From positions 27,119,822 to 27,183,821 of the forward strand of contig CM022671.1 in assembly GCA_012295275.1 (NCBI GenBank): a stretch of DNA of 64,000 nucleotides, written 5' to 3'. Within the stretch, counting starts at the first letter, position 1, and the number at the start of each line of letters is the position of its first letter. The translations under genes and the position numbers were made by a program. Of the stretch, positions 15,601 to 28,251 are shown one piece after another. Under the pieces are notes generated by a model. That model was given only the letters and a program-made list of their open reading frames with translations. It was not told where the DNA came from and made no database searches. The stretch comes from Chrysomallon squamiferum (Eukaryota; Mollusca; Gastropoda; Neomphalida; Peltospiridae).

Positions 15601-18600
15601 AAAAAACTGCTATTTTCTAATTCAGACATAAATGTTGTTTTAATGTGTTCTGGTTTTATAATGTATCTCACTGTCTGTGTCTGGAGAATGTCTCTGAACT
15701 CCTCAATGAGTGAAAGACAAATTGTTGCTCCACCCAGCAAGCCAAGAATACGATTAATACTGTTCCTCGTATGTTTACGAACATTCCATGATTTCTTGGT
15801 GAGGCAGTAGACTAGAACTCTGTAGTATGGTCTAAAAGAAGAAAAAAAAACAAATCCTAAACCTGTTCTTTTTTTTAAAAGTTTTAGATTTTTCTAATAA
15901 ACAATTTATGTACTTATTATAAATAAATTGTAAACAGTGAGAAATGAAACATAAATGTATTTTTAATAGCAACAAAAGAGAGATGACAAAGTTACCTGGA
16001 CACCTCTTCTGTCATCAGTTGTGGAAACTCAAGAATTAGTCGCTCAGACAGAGAAACCAGATTCTGAAGTGCTGAAAAAAAAAAAAAAATTGAAATTAAA
16101 ATTGCAGAATATATTTTTAAACAAATTAACTTTTTTACAAAGAAATGTTTTCCCACCAAATAAATTATTACACAAACTGATTTAAAACTTCTTTTAAAAA
16201 ATATATGAAATCAATTTCTCTTATTTACAATACAAGGAAACTTACTTTCGTCAGAAGCTTGTGACAGGAATTTCGTGTTATTCAGTAACTGTTTTTTTTC
16301 ATCTAGGATAGTACTCCAAAAAGATGACAGCTTGGATTCTAGAAAACAAAACAGAATTTTTTTTTTTTTAATTTTATTCACTCTAATATTTTCATGTTCT
16401 AGAAATCAGATTATGTTCAATTAAAAATACAAATGTACATGAAAGAACATTTAAAATAAATGAGCACATTATGCAAAAAACCAAAAAAACAAATACATCA
16501 TCAAAATTTGTCAGTCATTAACATCAAGAAGAAATAGTATGTATTCACATGAAAAAATGTAATAGTCTGATAAACTATAAACACATCCACATTTAATATC
16601 CAGAATAATATTTAACATTATATATTGCTTTGGATTTTATTTCTAGTAATACTATTTGACTATAACAAATATAATGCTTTATCTGATCTGCTTCAGCACA
16701 AGAAATCTGTTATTGTTATTTTTTTTGTCTTGCTACATTACCTGCATCGATATCAACCAGTGAGAGTCTGACAAGTATGTTTGCTGCAGAAATGGCCTCT
16801 GTGATGAGCTGAGACTGAGATGGCTGTTTGCTGGCTTTTTCCACAGTCTGAGTCAAAACAGACAAAACTTCAGATGCCTGGGGCAGAGTATCACCTTTAA
16901 ATTTTGTAAAAAAATAGAATAAAATTGGAGAAAGAATTTAATTATACTGATGTTGTAACAAAAGTCATAAATGTGATTCCACAGGTTAGAAGACAGAAGT
17001 TGATCTTGGGCAGGGAACAAGATAAATGATGGACACTGCATATTACCACTGTGATATTATAAGAAGGATGAACTGGATCTTTACTGGAAAGAAACCATCT
17101 GGCTGAGGATGGTGTTAGATAGAAAGATGTGACATCAATATACTCAGGGTTGGCTTTCCATTTTAAAGAAAGTCATATAACACAAATATATATTTTACTG
17201 GTACAATAAAATTATTATCTAGTTATCAGTTTAATTAACATTTTGTAAAAATAATGCTCACCATGGAAAGATGCATTCATACACAGAATGTAAGCATTTC
17301 TTACAGCAGATGTGGATGTTTTCAAAGATATTCCTTTCTTTTGAAAAAAAGACAAAAAAAGACTTGAGTATAATAAAAACCAAAACAAATATTATATATA
17401 TTTATGGAGAAGTGCTCTTTTATATTTGTTTTATTAAAGAACTAAATAAATATCTGATGAAAACATGTTTTTGAATGCATTAAGAATTGAACCTTTCATG
17501 ATTATTATAGCATTTAACTGACTTTCAAACAGATTTATTAATATTTAATATATAAGCTTCTGAACCCTTGATTGATAAGAATTATCAGAATAATACATTG
17601 AACAATACAAAATATGTTAAATATTTTTTGTAAAGTTTTGGAAAACATTATCTTTGAATAAATGTCTTAGTTTGTTCATTTAAATAATGAAAGTAAGCCA
17701 TATGAAAGATATGAAACACACACAGGAATACATGTTTTACCTTGAACCACTGAATAAGTTTCTCTGGAACACAAGTGTAGAATTTTGTACACCAGAGTGA
17801 CAACATGGCCAGTGCATGTACCAGTGTTCCTTCATGTACTGCAAAACAAATTCAATATATTTAATTATATAAAGGAAAAATAACTATTTTGGAATTTCTG
17901 AAAGAGTTACACATTAACTACTTTTGAATTCAGAAGTAAAAGACAATTATTTCTTTTTCAGATATTTAAACTGGGTAACATGTTTAATACTCACTGAATG
18001 CATAACTAAAATACAGCATTTAAACAGGAGGAGGAACAATAACAACAAGAAAAAAGAATTACAAAAATTAAACTTTCAATAATGAGTGAAACAATTTACG
18101 TGTTATCCTGTGGATTTTTTTAAGGCAATTTCCAAGAACTGTCACAGAATAACATGAATTTAGTAGTTTTTAATACAATCAATAATTAACAAAACTATTA
18201 ATAAAATCGAAAAATCTTGGGTTTTTTCATAGAAACAGTAAGCACAAACAATTCTGATGGTGTTTTACAGCTTCATGTTACACAGCTGTTAATGACATTA
18301 AATTATGGTTCCTACACAAAATGTCAATAAAAATGTGGACATTTTTAAGGCCGAGATATTCATGTTTTTATGGAACCCTCAGGGGCAATAAAGATCAGTG
18401 ATTACCAAAGGTAGAGATGTGTGACCCAATTTAACTGGGAAAAATAAACCAGACCAATGAGCTTAAGGACAGTTCAGTATGGAAAGTAGTTTTCTCATTG
18501 GGTGAAAATGAGACCTTGACATAATGCGACCACATCACAGAGCACAACACAAATGTATATTTTGACAAAAAGTTATTTTGTATGAAATTTGTATTGCCAT

Positions 18601-19387
18601 CAGAACATTACAGGATATAAAAAAACCTTAAATCTGACAAGTAACAGCAATAAAGTAAATGTTAACGACTTGCAGTATTAAAACGGTGGTGGCCTACCTT
18701 CCTGTTGTAGAGTTGGCAAGAAATGTTCTGCTGCTGTGGCACTGAGATTCTGTAATGATGTTGTGCCACTCACACTGTTGTAAAACAAATTGCCAATTGC
18801 CTGCAAGATACAGATCTTCTGGTCTGTCACTGTCAGTTTAATCTCTGATCCTGAAATAGATTTAGAATTGAACTGGTAATAATCATTTAAAAAATATCTA
18901 TAATTTATACTGCATGACTGAACATTATTCAACCAATTAACCAAAAGCACTGATTAAATATTTTTTAACTATTTATAAAAAAAAATGTTCAGTAATTTCA
19001 TTTTAAACATCCAAATAATAATGATTTAAAACAAAGAATTTTACTTGATAAGTTTACTCATACTAATCAGCAACAGTGGATATCTTATATGTTTTTCCAA
19101 CAGAGAATGTTGTAATCTCTGATAAACAGGTGTGGAAAAGACAGTTCTGATGACTGAAAATGGATGAGGGTTACAAACCTCCAAGGACTCCAAACATGTG
19201 TGAAATCATCTGTTCTATAGCTCCAGGATCACTGCACTGACCAGCAAGATTCCTCACAGCCTGTAGGGCTTCTTTCTTGGTTGTCTCATCTTTGGAGCAA
19301 AGCTGAACTAAAATGCAAAATTATTTTATGTAAATATATATATATATATGTCTATATCGATATATCTGTATCTATATCTGTATTTAT

Positions 19388-19420
<33 letters not shown>

Positions 19421-19821
19421 ATATATATACACACATTTATATTTTAAAGAAAAACTCAAATACTTTTTAGAGAGATATTATGAATAACAACAACAATTAT
19501 TATTATGTTATGATGTAAATAACGGATCTCAATTCCGTTAAATTAGTGACTGAAAGCATATTAGTAATTTTTATACCAGCGAAAAATATATTATATATGA
19601 ATGACCAACATTAAATATTCATGGTTACTTGATCTTCAAATTAGTCATTTATAAAAACATTTTAAAAAATAAAAATAAAAATCACCTCCTAGTAACTTGA
19701 TCAAATCTGTTGTGTACTGACTGAGATCCAGTGATAAACTCTTGATCAAGTAACTGACAGCTAAAAACAAGAGAAATGTTAAAAGATACTTATATAAATA
19801 TATTATCAATGCACTGGGTTT

Positions 19822-19855
<34 letters not shown>

Positions 19856-22800
19856 AAAAATGTTTAAAATATAAAATATAATTATAATATAAATGAAATG
19901 CTGAAAGGATACAATCATTGGAAAAATTTTATTTCAATCTAGAAAGTAAAATATTTATAATGATCAGTTTCTCAATTAGTTTAGAAAAAAAAATTAATAT
20001 AATGAAGATTTTTTTTAAAAATTTAAATGTGTAATTTCAGTTATCGTAAGTAAAAAAAATCCTCTGCTTTTATAGTGAGTATATTTAACATTTTATGTGA
20101 CTCACTTTCTAGACAGATTTCTGGACTTCGCAGCATGGCTTTCTTGACAGCAGGCAGAACGAGATTTTTGAAGTCATCATGAGTACACTGTCGCAACAAA
20201 CTGGAACAGCTTTCCTTTTTACATGAAAATAAAATTACACACATATTATATATAACCGAAAAGAAAAAAATTAACAGTAACTGTTTATGATATTTCTTGT
20301 TTTAAGTTAATTTTATAAATTTAAAGAGACCTATACATTTTTAATGATAAAATAATTTTGAATTAATTCTGGATAATGCTAAAGACATCATTTTCATTTT
20401 TCATAGTCTATGTTATTATTCTCATTATCATCACTGTGGCAGTGTCAAATATAACCTACCAAGACATGTACAGGTGGTTTGGTTCTGCTGGCTATAACAT
20501 GCTTCAGATACTGTTCCAGAAAACCATTCTGAAAGTAAAATGAGTGTGGCAGAGCAATTATATTGATAACAAAAAAATATATAAAATAAAATTAATAATA
20601 ATAATCATCACACACTGTAACAAAATGTGGTATTTTCATTTCAAACCAAATACTAACATAGAAGAAAACGTGGTGTTTTCTTTATATCAAATATCAGAGT
20701 ATAACAAATTGTGGTGTTTTCATTACATCAGATATCAAAATAGAACAAAATGTGGTGTTTTCGTTAGAAACAAATATCAATAAAGAACATAATTTGGTGT
20801 TTTCTATGTAGTAATGTAACGTGAACTGTTTCAGCATTCAGTACCTACCTTGTGCTTCTTGATTATTTCAGTATCTTTAATTTGTGAGAGATATTTCATG
20901 ATCAGCCCAATAGCAGAGAAGTTGTAAAGAGATGGCTCAATCTCTTCTAGTGCTGCTGCATAATCCTTCACTGTTTCAGCAGACTGGAATTATAAATCAT
21001 TATATAAGTATCTTTCTATCATTTACTAGTGCTGACTCAATTTTTGCTAAGATCACTAAAATTATATCTAAAATACACTAAGTGAAAGTTTTAATATCTT
21101 TTCCTCTTAAAAATGTATTTCTGATGCTAAAATGAATTCAACTTCTAAACAAAACAAAACATTTAAATGTCTATAATGTTTATTTTTTATTAAAACAGAA
21201 GTAGATTTATATACTAAATTTCAAATGCCACACTTAGACAACTGCTCTTATGTAATATATTCAATTACAATTTTGATCATATTCAACAAATTTAACTTAC
21301 TTAGTTACTAGGAATAGCATAACTAATTTATTAGATGGGATAAAAATGTCTTATGTATTAAGCTTGATTACTGTCAGAATGTTTTTCATAGCTAGTGTTT
21401 GTACAGTCAAATACAATATCTAAGAAGGTAATTTAACTTCAGGTCATACATACATGTGACCAGATTTGCTTTATTTTTCTCAGTGTTGACTGATTGATTA
21501 CATTGTTACCAGCAGCCAGAGCTCCATAAATCAAAACTGATTGCAAAATCACCTAAAATTTTTAAAAAAGAAGACTGTCATTATTCTATCTACAGGTCTT
21601 TTTATTTTAATTCTAATAAATATACTTAAAATTCTACAGTATTTACTGATCTAAATGCTTACTTAGCTATTCAAACTATGACAAACAGGTATTTCTGAAA
21701 TATAAAGGTATATTTAAAACAAAATAATAATAAATAAAATGCTTCCCTTTTGTTGAGATTCAGAACTGTGAGTCAAATGTGTGTGTGTGTGTGTGTGTGT
21801 TTTTTGTGTGAGTGTAGTTTGGTTGTTTTTTTTTTAAACTAAACAACAGAAATATATAAAAATACAATTTAAAAAATAAAAAAGTCATCAAAATAAATAA
21901 TTAAAAATGGTCTATTTATGAATTTTTCACAACCATTATTGTTTAGAATAAAAATCATTAAATAAATTAAATAAGAAATGCATCATGCAAATTACCATCT
22001 GTTTCAGCGTACTGAATGAAACTGAAGTAATGTTCAGGGCCTGTTTTAAACTGATGCATGTCCATGTGAGGGCAACTAGTGCTTCTCCAGATGAACTTCG
22101 GCTTCAAAATAAAATGGAGATTTGTAAAATATACAATAATTTAATTCATATTGTGTCAAAAGTAAAATTAAACATTTTAAAATTTGTTTTAAATATATGT
22201 GAAAACATTTATATTTACTTTTCATGCTCATCGCATTTCACATTTCTGCCATGGCTTACCATGGTAAATGCAGTTTGATGGCTGTTGCTTAGTAGTATTA
22301 TTTCAATTTTTTCTTTCCCTTGGATATTTGTTCACATCATTTTCAGAGATATCACCTGTGACAAGTGTATTATTTAAGAACCACAAAATAATGTTGTCTG
22401 TAATCACTTATTATTACAACATATTTGCTTGAAAAAAATGAATATGAATTTTTGAAAATGTCTTCTGTCTTTTTCTCATACTCATTTGTTATTTCAATGT
22501 TTTACAACAAAGAATTGCTTAAGAACACAAACAAGGCAAATAACATATATAAAATATAGCAAATTATTAATTACCAGGCAAGGACAATTTTCTTTTGTGT
22601 CTCAGCAAAGTTGGCAAGTGATGATTGAATACACTTTAATGTCAGATCAGGATATTTCTTTGCCAGTGTTTGCACTAAATCTGACACTGCCTTCAAAGAT
22701 CGTCCATCTCTATAGCGACCAAGTGTCAATACAAGATATTTCAATATTCCCTTAATGGCACCATCTGGTAAATCTAAAACAAGAATAAAGTCAATTTTGA

Positions 22801-23635
22801 AACAGTAGATTCTGAACTGCTAGTAAAATTGTTACCTCATATGTTAATTTTTTCAAAAGTTATACATTCTTTTAAACTGCCTGACAGCTGAAAGATACTT
22901 GCAGATTCAAGAAGATGATATTAATAAACGAAGATACTCTATCACTAGCTGCAATCCATATGTTACAGAGTGGCTATGTCATTTCCATGACAATTCAAAA
23001 TTATATAATAGTATTAATACTATGTACCCTAAAGTCAGTGAAAAAATTAGTATAACCATATTAAAATATTCTTATTTTTATGCATTATAAATTTCATAAG
23101 TCATTAATAATTTCAAAAATGTATCATTAAAAGGACAATTAACTTTCTTCACTTTTAATTTAATGTTATATTTTGGCAAATTCAAACTTAGCTTGTCTAA
23201 AAAAAAATAATAATGTCCAGTCCACTAACTAAAATGGGTTGCTTAACCAATTTACAAAAATGATGTCTTACGTACATATATGTTTTAACCATTGCTTATT
23301 CTTCCAGATCATTGGCGTCAGCACTTTTAAGACCGACCAATAATCTTCGTTATCGACATCATTATTTTCTAAGCTGCCCCCACCTTTCAGTGGAAAAACA
23401 TTCTAAACAATATCGTTCTTTACAGTTTTATCATCTATATTATATTTTGATTCATAAATTTATAATAATAATTTAAAGTTAACAGAGAATATCGCAATGA
23501 AGATATAGCCGTACCATTTTCCTGGACGCAGTTTTTAACATCATGTAAAATACGTATTCTCTCCTTCGTGCTTGGTGTTGTCAGTTTCAGAGCAAATGTT
23601 TTAAGAATTTCAATATTTGGGGATGGTTTTGCCAT
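1021..23635 (-). CDS. GCN1: GCN1, ribosome-bound activator of the eIF2-alpha kinase GCN2 (3' end outside window)
   Basis: Forty-three exons joined by hand give an uninterrupted frame of 6552 nt (2184 codons) starting at the Met codon 23635-23633, whose protein begins [12 protein letters not shown]. Seen: HEAT repeats throughout, a charged coiled-coil-like stretch at about residues 822-891, a run of seven Asp at about 1066-1072, and an eEF3-like HEAT block at about 1343-1837 with hallmark strings such as [34 protein letters not shown] and [12 protein letters not shown]. Known: GCN1 binds collided or stalled ribosomes in the cytosol and passes the uncharged-tRNA signal to GCN2, which phosphorylates eIF2-alpha. 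Human GCN1 is about 2670 residues, so roughly the last 600 codons, including the region that binds the GCN2 RWD domain, lie left of position 1. All introns read are GT-AG except one GC-AG. Only the mate beyond the window edge is missing; I see no break in the frame. Confidence 0.97.
2341..2429. repeat. AAT/AATA-rich microsatellite
   Basis: Imperfect triplet array in GCN1 intron 40. It gives low-complexity Tyr, Leu and Ile frames on the minus strand that are not genes. Confidence 0.85.
3777..3962. repeat. Minisatellite, about five copies of a 35-36 bp unit
   Basis: Tandem copies of a unit containing aacaaatatactacttctgtg, with small substitutions and a short insertion in the third copy. It lies in the GCN1 intron between exons 38 and 39. 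Confidence 0.85.
8992..8993 (-). other. GC donor of GCN1 intron 29 (GC-AG intron)
   Basis: Exon 29 ends in codons for Ser-Gln-Glu and the intron starts GCAAGT. Exon 30 resumes with [14 protein letters not shown], exactly as in other GCN1 proteins, so the border is fixed by homology. No GT lies at a position that keeps the frame. Confidence 0.8.
9523..16338 (-). other. GCN1: GCN1 exons 15-28 (middle region, coiled-coil linker and acidic run)
   Basis: Exons: 16338-16246, 16071-15996, 15831-15672, 15169-14971, 14741-14617, 14020-13842, 13554-13461, 13287-13171, 12858-12666, 12201-11825, 11518-11294, 10819-10692, 10263-10071, 9759-9523. Exons 21-22 are rich in Lys, Glu and Gln and match the linker after TPDGELYDK in other GCN1 proteins. 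Exon 24 (377 nt, the largest) carries the Asp run, encoded by a GAT microsatellite. All junction phases agree. Confidence 0.92.
12594..12640. repeat. (AAT)n microsatellite
   Basis: Uninterrupted AAT triplets about 25 bp from the donor of GCN1 exon 23. Confidence 0.9.
19392..19419. repeat. (GT)n microsatellite
   Basis: Fourteen or so GT dinucleotides in GCN1 intron 9, flanked by AT-rich repeats. Confidence 0.9.
20615..20805. repeat. Minisatellite, about four copies of a ~44 bp unit
   Basis: Repeated motif with core gtggtgttttc followed by caaatatca, diverged between copies. It sits in GCN1 intron 6 and creates a spurious forward open frame. Confidence 0.75.
21779..21800. repeat. (GT)n microsatellite
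   Basis: Short GT array in GCN1 intron 4, followed by T- and G-rich sequence. Confidence 0.85.
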
Positions 23636-23760
23636 TCTTCTTTAAGAGCAGAAAAAACGTTTAACACAGAAATTGCAATGTACAGAAGCCACGTGTTCAA
23701 AGAAGACAGAGCAAACTAATACAATCCGCCATTTTTGTTGGTTGTGCAATAAAGGGCAGT
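23636..23760 (-). promoter_or_regulatory. GCN1 proximal promoter with E-box and YY1-like site
   Basis: Immediately upstream of the GCN1 start codon there is a CACGTG palindrome at 23690-23695 and, on the minus strand, AAAATGGCGG at about 23727-23736, a close match to the YY1 consensus often found near start sites of housekeeping genes. The motifs are seen; their use is inferred. Confidence 0.45.
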
Positions 23761-24051
23761 AACTACCAAGTTGCTTTCGTCTATGAACTTCGCTATGACT
23801 TTTCTGTTCAACTTTCATTTTAATTTTGTTAAGATCAATAAAATTATATGTAAAATAATCTAATTTTTACATTTTTAAAATTATTTTTCCTCTAAAGATT
23901 TTATTTCGAAAGTGGAAGTGAATTTTCTTAAATAAAATTTAAAAATGTAAACATAATTAATGGGTTTTTTTTTTGTTTGTCTTTTAGTGTTTTTTTTTTT
24001 TATCAAATCAAATCGAAAGTAGATTTATACAGCTATACAGTGAATCAATAC

Positions 24052-24128
24052 ATAATAAATAAATAAATAAACAAACAACAACCACAACAACAACAACAAC
24101 AACAATAATAATAATAATAATAATAATA

Positions 24129-24170
<42 letters not shown>

Positions 24171-24196
24171 GTTATTATTTATTTATTTATTTATTT
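24052..24196. repeat. Inverted microsatellite, (AAT)n meeting (ATT)n
   Basis: AAAT/CAA units lead into (AAT)n, which turns at about 24129 into (ATT)n and then ATTT units. The central arms are perfectly complementary for about 27 bp, so the segment can fold into a long hairpin or cruciform. Confidence 0.9.
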
Positions 24197-24873
24197 CAAT
24201 CACAAATACACCTTAAAACCAAAATAACCTCAAAATGCTTTTCAGAAAAATAATTAATAGGCCTTTTCATCAGTTATGATATATTTGATGTCTTGAGAAG
24301 CACAGGACGCTCGCTGTAGTTTTCTCTATTTTCTCAGATAAGCAATATATTAATAAAGAATGGCCGGTTTTTAGATTCAGAACGCTTCTGATCATCAGTG
24401 GTCTGAAAATATTTTTACAAGGTGGAGACTAACTTTGCAATTTCTAGCTAGAAATTAGTGTCTTCGGTTTTCTGTACCTTCCTATCATGCCTTCTGACCA
24501 TGAATACCGTAGTTACTTATATTGCCACTCTACATTCCTGTATATGTTGAAACGACCTGACTAAGCAAGTATTGCTTTTATGTGGCCTAGTGAAGGATCG
24601 TACTTTTCGGTTCTTGATCCTCAAATCGAGTTAAAGCATGCACGTTGATTTTTTGCTATTATTGTTATTATTATTGACAACTTAGAGTTTGTCAAACGTT
24701 TACGAGAGTATGCAAATAGCCGTAGCCTGATTCGGAACACAGGAGGCTTAATTACTGAAATTTATAATTTTAACACAATACTTAAATATATTTGAAACTT
24801 TGAACTTTTACTCAGTTTTCAATATAAAATAAAAAAATTAACTTGAAACTGTCAAATGAATTATTTATAAAAG

Positions 24874-24946
24874 CATCCCCGGCGGGACTCGAACCCGCGA
24901 CCTCTGGATTAGAAGTCCAGCGCGCTATCCACTGCGCTACGGGGAC
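24874..24946 (-). tRNA. tRNA-Arg(TCT)
   Basis: A 73-nt cloverleaf on the minus strand. The acceptor stem GTCCCCG pairs with CGGGGAT (G-U at the first pair), the D arm is GCGC/GCGC, the anticodon stem CTGGA/TCCAG holds loop CTTCTAA with anticodon TCT, and the T arm GCGGG/CCCGC holds TTCGAGT. The discriminator base is G. There is no intron. The gene is followed within a few bases by TTTT, a normal RNA polymerase III stop. Decodes AGA. Confidence 0.97.
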
Positions 24947-26480
24947 TGCATAGCCAGTTTATTACGACCAACATTTTTTTTTAAACAGGCAGTAAACAAT
25001 TATAGAATTTATTAAATATCCGCAACACTAATACTGTGTTCATTATGCTGTAATAAAACCTTTAAACCAACGAAGCAGTTCTTATCAACAGATAATAAAT
25101 TGAACGTTAATTTATATTAAAATAATTATCACCTGAATAGACGGACTTGAACAGATGGCAGAAATCTGGAGAATAAGAAGGATGTGTCAGGTTTTTCTAC
25201 TTTGTGATTCTTTGAATATGGACTCATTGTTATTCTGCTGAAATCCAGTATTTCTGTGATTGATCTTTTAGTGCTGTATTCAAATGATATAACTTCTGAC
25301 AGTAGAAGTCGTTACATTCAGTGGAAGAAACTCTTAAGTGTATCACACAGTCAGTAGGGGTGACCGGGGCACAGTGGATCGGAAATCTTCTGTTTAATAT
25401 TATTTCTGTCATCTATGTTAAACGTTTCACATACTTTTTTAGGAGTTAAAGGTCAAAAGCTTACAGCACAAATCTTCATTAAAAACAAAAAATAGATTAA
25501 ACATAAGATTACCATGTCAAACACACACCATACGTTATATTTCATCAAGGTCATCCCCGACGGGACTCGAACCCGCGACCTCTGGATTAGAAGTCCAGCG
25601 CGCTATCCACTGCGCTACGAGGACCTGACAGGTACTTTACATGGTAGCATTTTTTGGTGTCATTAGTAATAGACTCTCTTAGACTGTTAGAGGTGTTATG
25701 AATTAAGAAGCATCAAGAATATAACCTCTCTGAAACCTATAGTCCGCATGGATTTTTGAATGGCATGCCTAATTTCACGAGGATAATAATATTTATAAAA
25801 AGTGCCGCCTGCCTGATCATGAGCCATGTTCTCATACGACACGCTTCTCGAAAAAGGTTGACACGTATGGTATAGACCATGTTTATGATTTATCATGATT
25901 TAATATAACACATAGGCCTACAATAGTTCATATTATTTCGATATGCAAAAAATATTAATGTTAAATCTGAACACACTGAAGAATTCTGATGGTGGCTTTG
26001 TTTTGTTTCAGTGGCCTGACGACAACAGATGCTTTCAGCTGTGCAACATCATAGATGACCGTTGTAGGAAAATTAAAGTTATACATATCATGACCGTAAT
26101 TACATTAAGGCAAATGAGGCATTTGCCTCATACCGAATATTGCGAAATTGATGTCACACACACAGATTTTATTTTAAAATATATAAAATAAAAATCTATT
26201 CCGATAGAAACGATATCCTCGGAATAAATTCGTTTATGTCTACGGTTACAGTTTGAATTCTACCGACATCGTTGCGATGAAAGACTTAATAGTTAATTGA
26301 CTTCAAAAACATCAGACGTGAATCAGGAAATGGTTAGAATCGAGCATTTTGTGTCTTTCAAGTCGGACCCCTCGCCCAAATATTTTTGCCTCACTCCGCT
26401 TTGCGATTACGTCTTTTTGCCTCATTTCAAAAAGAGTGTACATTAGTACAAATTATCCGGCTTCCAGAACACCGGCTATT

Positions 26481-26528
<48 letters not shown>

Positions 26529-28070
26529 TTTTTTTTTTTTTTTAACTGACTTTCAAATTAGGCGAGCTGAAGTTTGACGGCAGTTGTTTCTGTGACATAC
26601 TCGCCGTTCAAGTGAGACTGTTGCCCTGTAGAGGTGATCCTCTCTCAGTAAGACACTATAATATACATGTGCTGAATAACTGTTAAATAATATATTGTTC
26701 TTTATTTTTTTTATTTTTTTTTTATTCATCTGATACATTATACATGAAAAAAAAAAAAAATAAGTGTATTAAGAAGCCTATTAATTTGTCACCTGTATCT
26801 TTTAAAGACAAAAAAATATATTCTTTCTTTTCTTCAGTTTTCATCCTATTAATAATACAGTTTTTTTAATGTTTTTTTTGTTTTGTTTTGTTTTTTCTCT
26901 TATTATTGAAGACAACCTACCCTGATTTAAGAGTATATTAATTTGTATCTGTTAAATACAGTTTCTTTCTTTTTAATTTTTAATTTTAATTTTTAAAATT
27001 TCATATCTGGAGTATATATTTAGCCTGTAACAAAAAAATCTGACTAATGCAGAAAACCGGACCTCCTGCAATCCCACACCTGGCGGATAAATAGTTTGGT
27101 AACATGACAAATAACAAAGCAACGGAAAATATATGCTACGAAAATTCCTATAAACTTTTAATTTTTATTTTAATCGAAACAATACTATGTTCATTAAATT
27201 CTTGTATCTCCTTTTAAAAGCAAGATAACTCTATGACATTTTCTGGAGTCAATCTCATTGCATGAAAATAAAAGTTCTGCCGTAGCTAAACATATTATTA
27301 CAAACATTTGATTTACTTTGAATAAAATTTAAATCCAATGAAATAGCACTACTTGATCACGTGACGCAAAAATCTGCCATAATGATTCGATTACGATTCC
27401 CATCGATAAATCAGATGACGTTGGCTTCTGCTAAAACAGTGGTTCTACTTACGGATTTTGATAATATTTTTCGAAAATGAAAATAAATACATGATCTACA
27501 GGCTAGATGAGTTTTGGAAGATGACAATAGTCATTGATTGTTTTTATCTATATCATAGTATATGATTACTGGAAGGTATTTTTTTTGTCTGGTAATTAAA
27601 ATTACTTCTAGAATACCAATAGACATTTTTTTTTCAAAGTGAAGCCATGCTTAAATATTTAAGATCTATACGAACTTACAAAAGGTTTTTATTCGGGAAA
27701 TTTTAAAAAGAGATGGTCTTCAACACTAGTCCTAGAGGTCTAGCGCTAGATAAAAGCGATAACACAGACACAGTGAACGCGGGTTATGACGAAAAGTACT
27801 AAATGTCAATTTGTTGGGTTTTTTTTTTTTTTTAAAAAGGATTGTGTTCCTTGTTACTCATCTCCCATGATTTAAAATAAATATTCAATAAACGCAACAA
27901 TGATCACAGACAAAGTGGGCATATGCATGTGTTACCTGTTAAAATACAAATACAAAATTCCAAAAACAACAAATTCTGGTTTTTTTTTTTTTTTTTTTTA
28001 ATAAAATTTCTTTTGGAAAGTTAGAATAATTCTATGTTTTCATTAGTAATGTAGCTATGTTAAACCTTGC
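24947..28070. other. Intergenic stretch apart from the second tRNA gene
   Basis: AT-rich with several simple repeats, notably TTA units plus a T run at about 26480-26543. A short hairpin reads TGAGGCA-TT-TGCCTCA at about 26117-26132, and a perfect 12-bp palindrome, tctagcgctaga, lies at 27739-27750. Open frames of 60-80 codons here show no family resemblance that I can name. Confidence 0.5.
25552..25624 (-). tRNA. tRNA-Arg(TCT), second copy
   Basis: Differs from the first copy at two stem positions: a T-G pair in the acceptor stem and a G-T pair in the T stem, so the cloverleaf is kept but slightly weakened. Same anticodon TCT and no intron. No run of four T follows within about 50 bp, unlike the first copy, so termination may be inefficient or the gene may be ageing. 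Confidence 0.93.
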
Positions 28071-28122
28071 ATATTTTTTCAGTGCCATATCAACAGATTT
28101 GGATATGGAACATCATAAAGCA
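28071..28122 (-). promoter_or_regulatory. SECIS element, probably for SELENOM
   Basis: On the minus strand: core ATGA (28116-28113), then TG, a TT bulge and CCATATC, which pairs perfectly with GATATGG. The apical loop begins CAAA and the 3' core is CTGA (28079-28081). ATGA to the apical AAA is 12 nt, the spacing expected for eukaryotic SECIS elements, and T/A-rich flanks can form helix I. Known: SECIS in a 3'UTR recruits SBP2 so that UGA is read as Sec. It lies about 2.05 kb past the SELENOM stop on the same strand. Confidence 0.72.
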
Positions 28123-28251
28123 AGTTTGACTAAGCTGCATAACTCATAAAAAATAAAATTATACCAACTTTAATCTCAGTAATAACATATTCCATAATTG
28201 GTATCTTAAAAAAATTACTAATGTGCTAAAAAAAAAAAAAAAAAAACCTAA

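Larger units (their letters stand above)
16742..23635 (-). other. GCN1: GCN1 exons 1-14 (N-terminal HEAT region)
   Basis: Coding exons in transcript order: 23635-23515, 23383-23276, 22773-22575, 22101-21996, 21552-21454, 20983-20849, 20528-20460, 20214-20106, 19760-19686, 19307-19179, 18850-18698, 17838-17741, 17337-17262, 16894-16742. Exon 13 is only 76 nt and was found by looking for the residues missing between LIQWFK and GDTLPQ; it reads [16 protein letters not shown] and onward, as in vertebrate GCN1. Exon 2 uses the acceptor at 23385/23384, because the AG upstream of it would put a stop in frame. Confidence 0.92.

Noticed and set aside
25696-25896. Minus-strand 66-codon frame next to the second tRNA
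   Set aside because: Composition is plausible for coding, but no family or neighbouring exon could be found.
25943-26191. Forward 82-codon frame with an acceptor-like site
   Set aside because: No recognisable domain, no partner exons, and surrounding sequence is repeat-rich.
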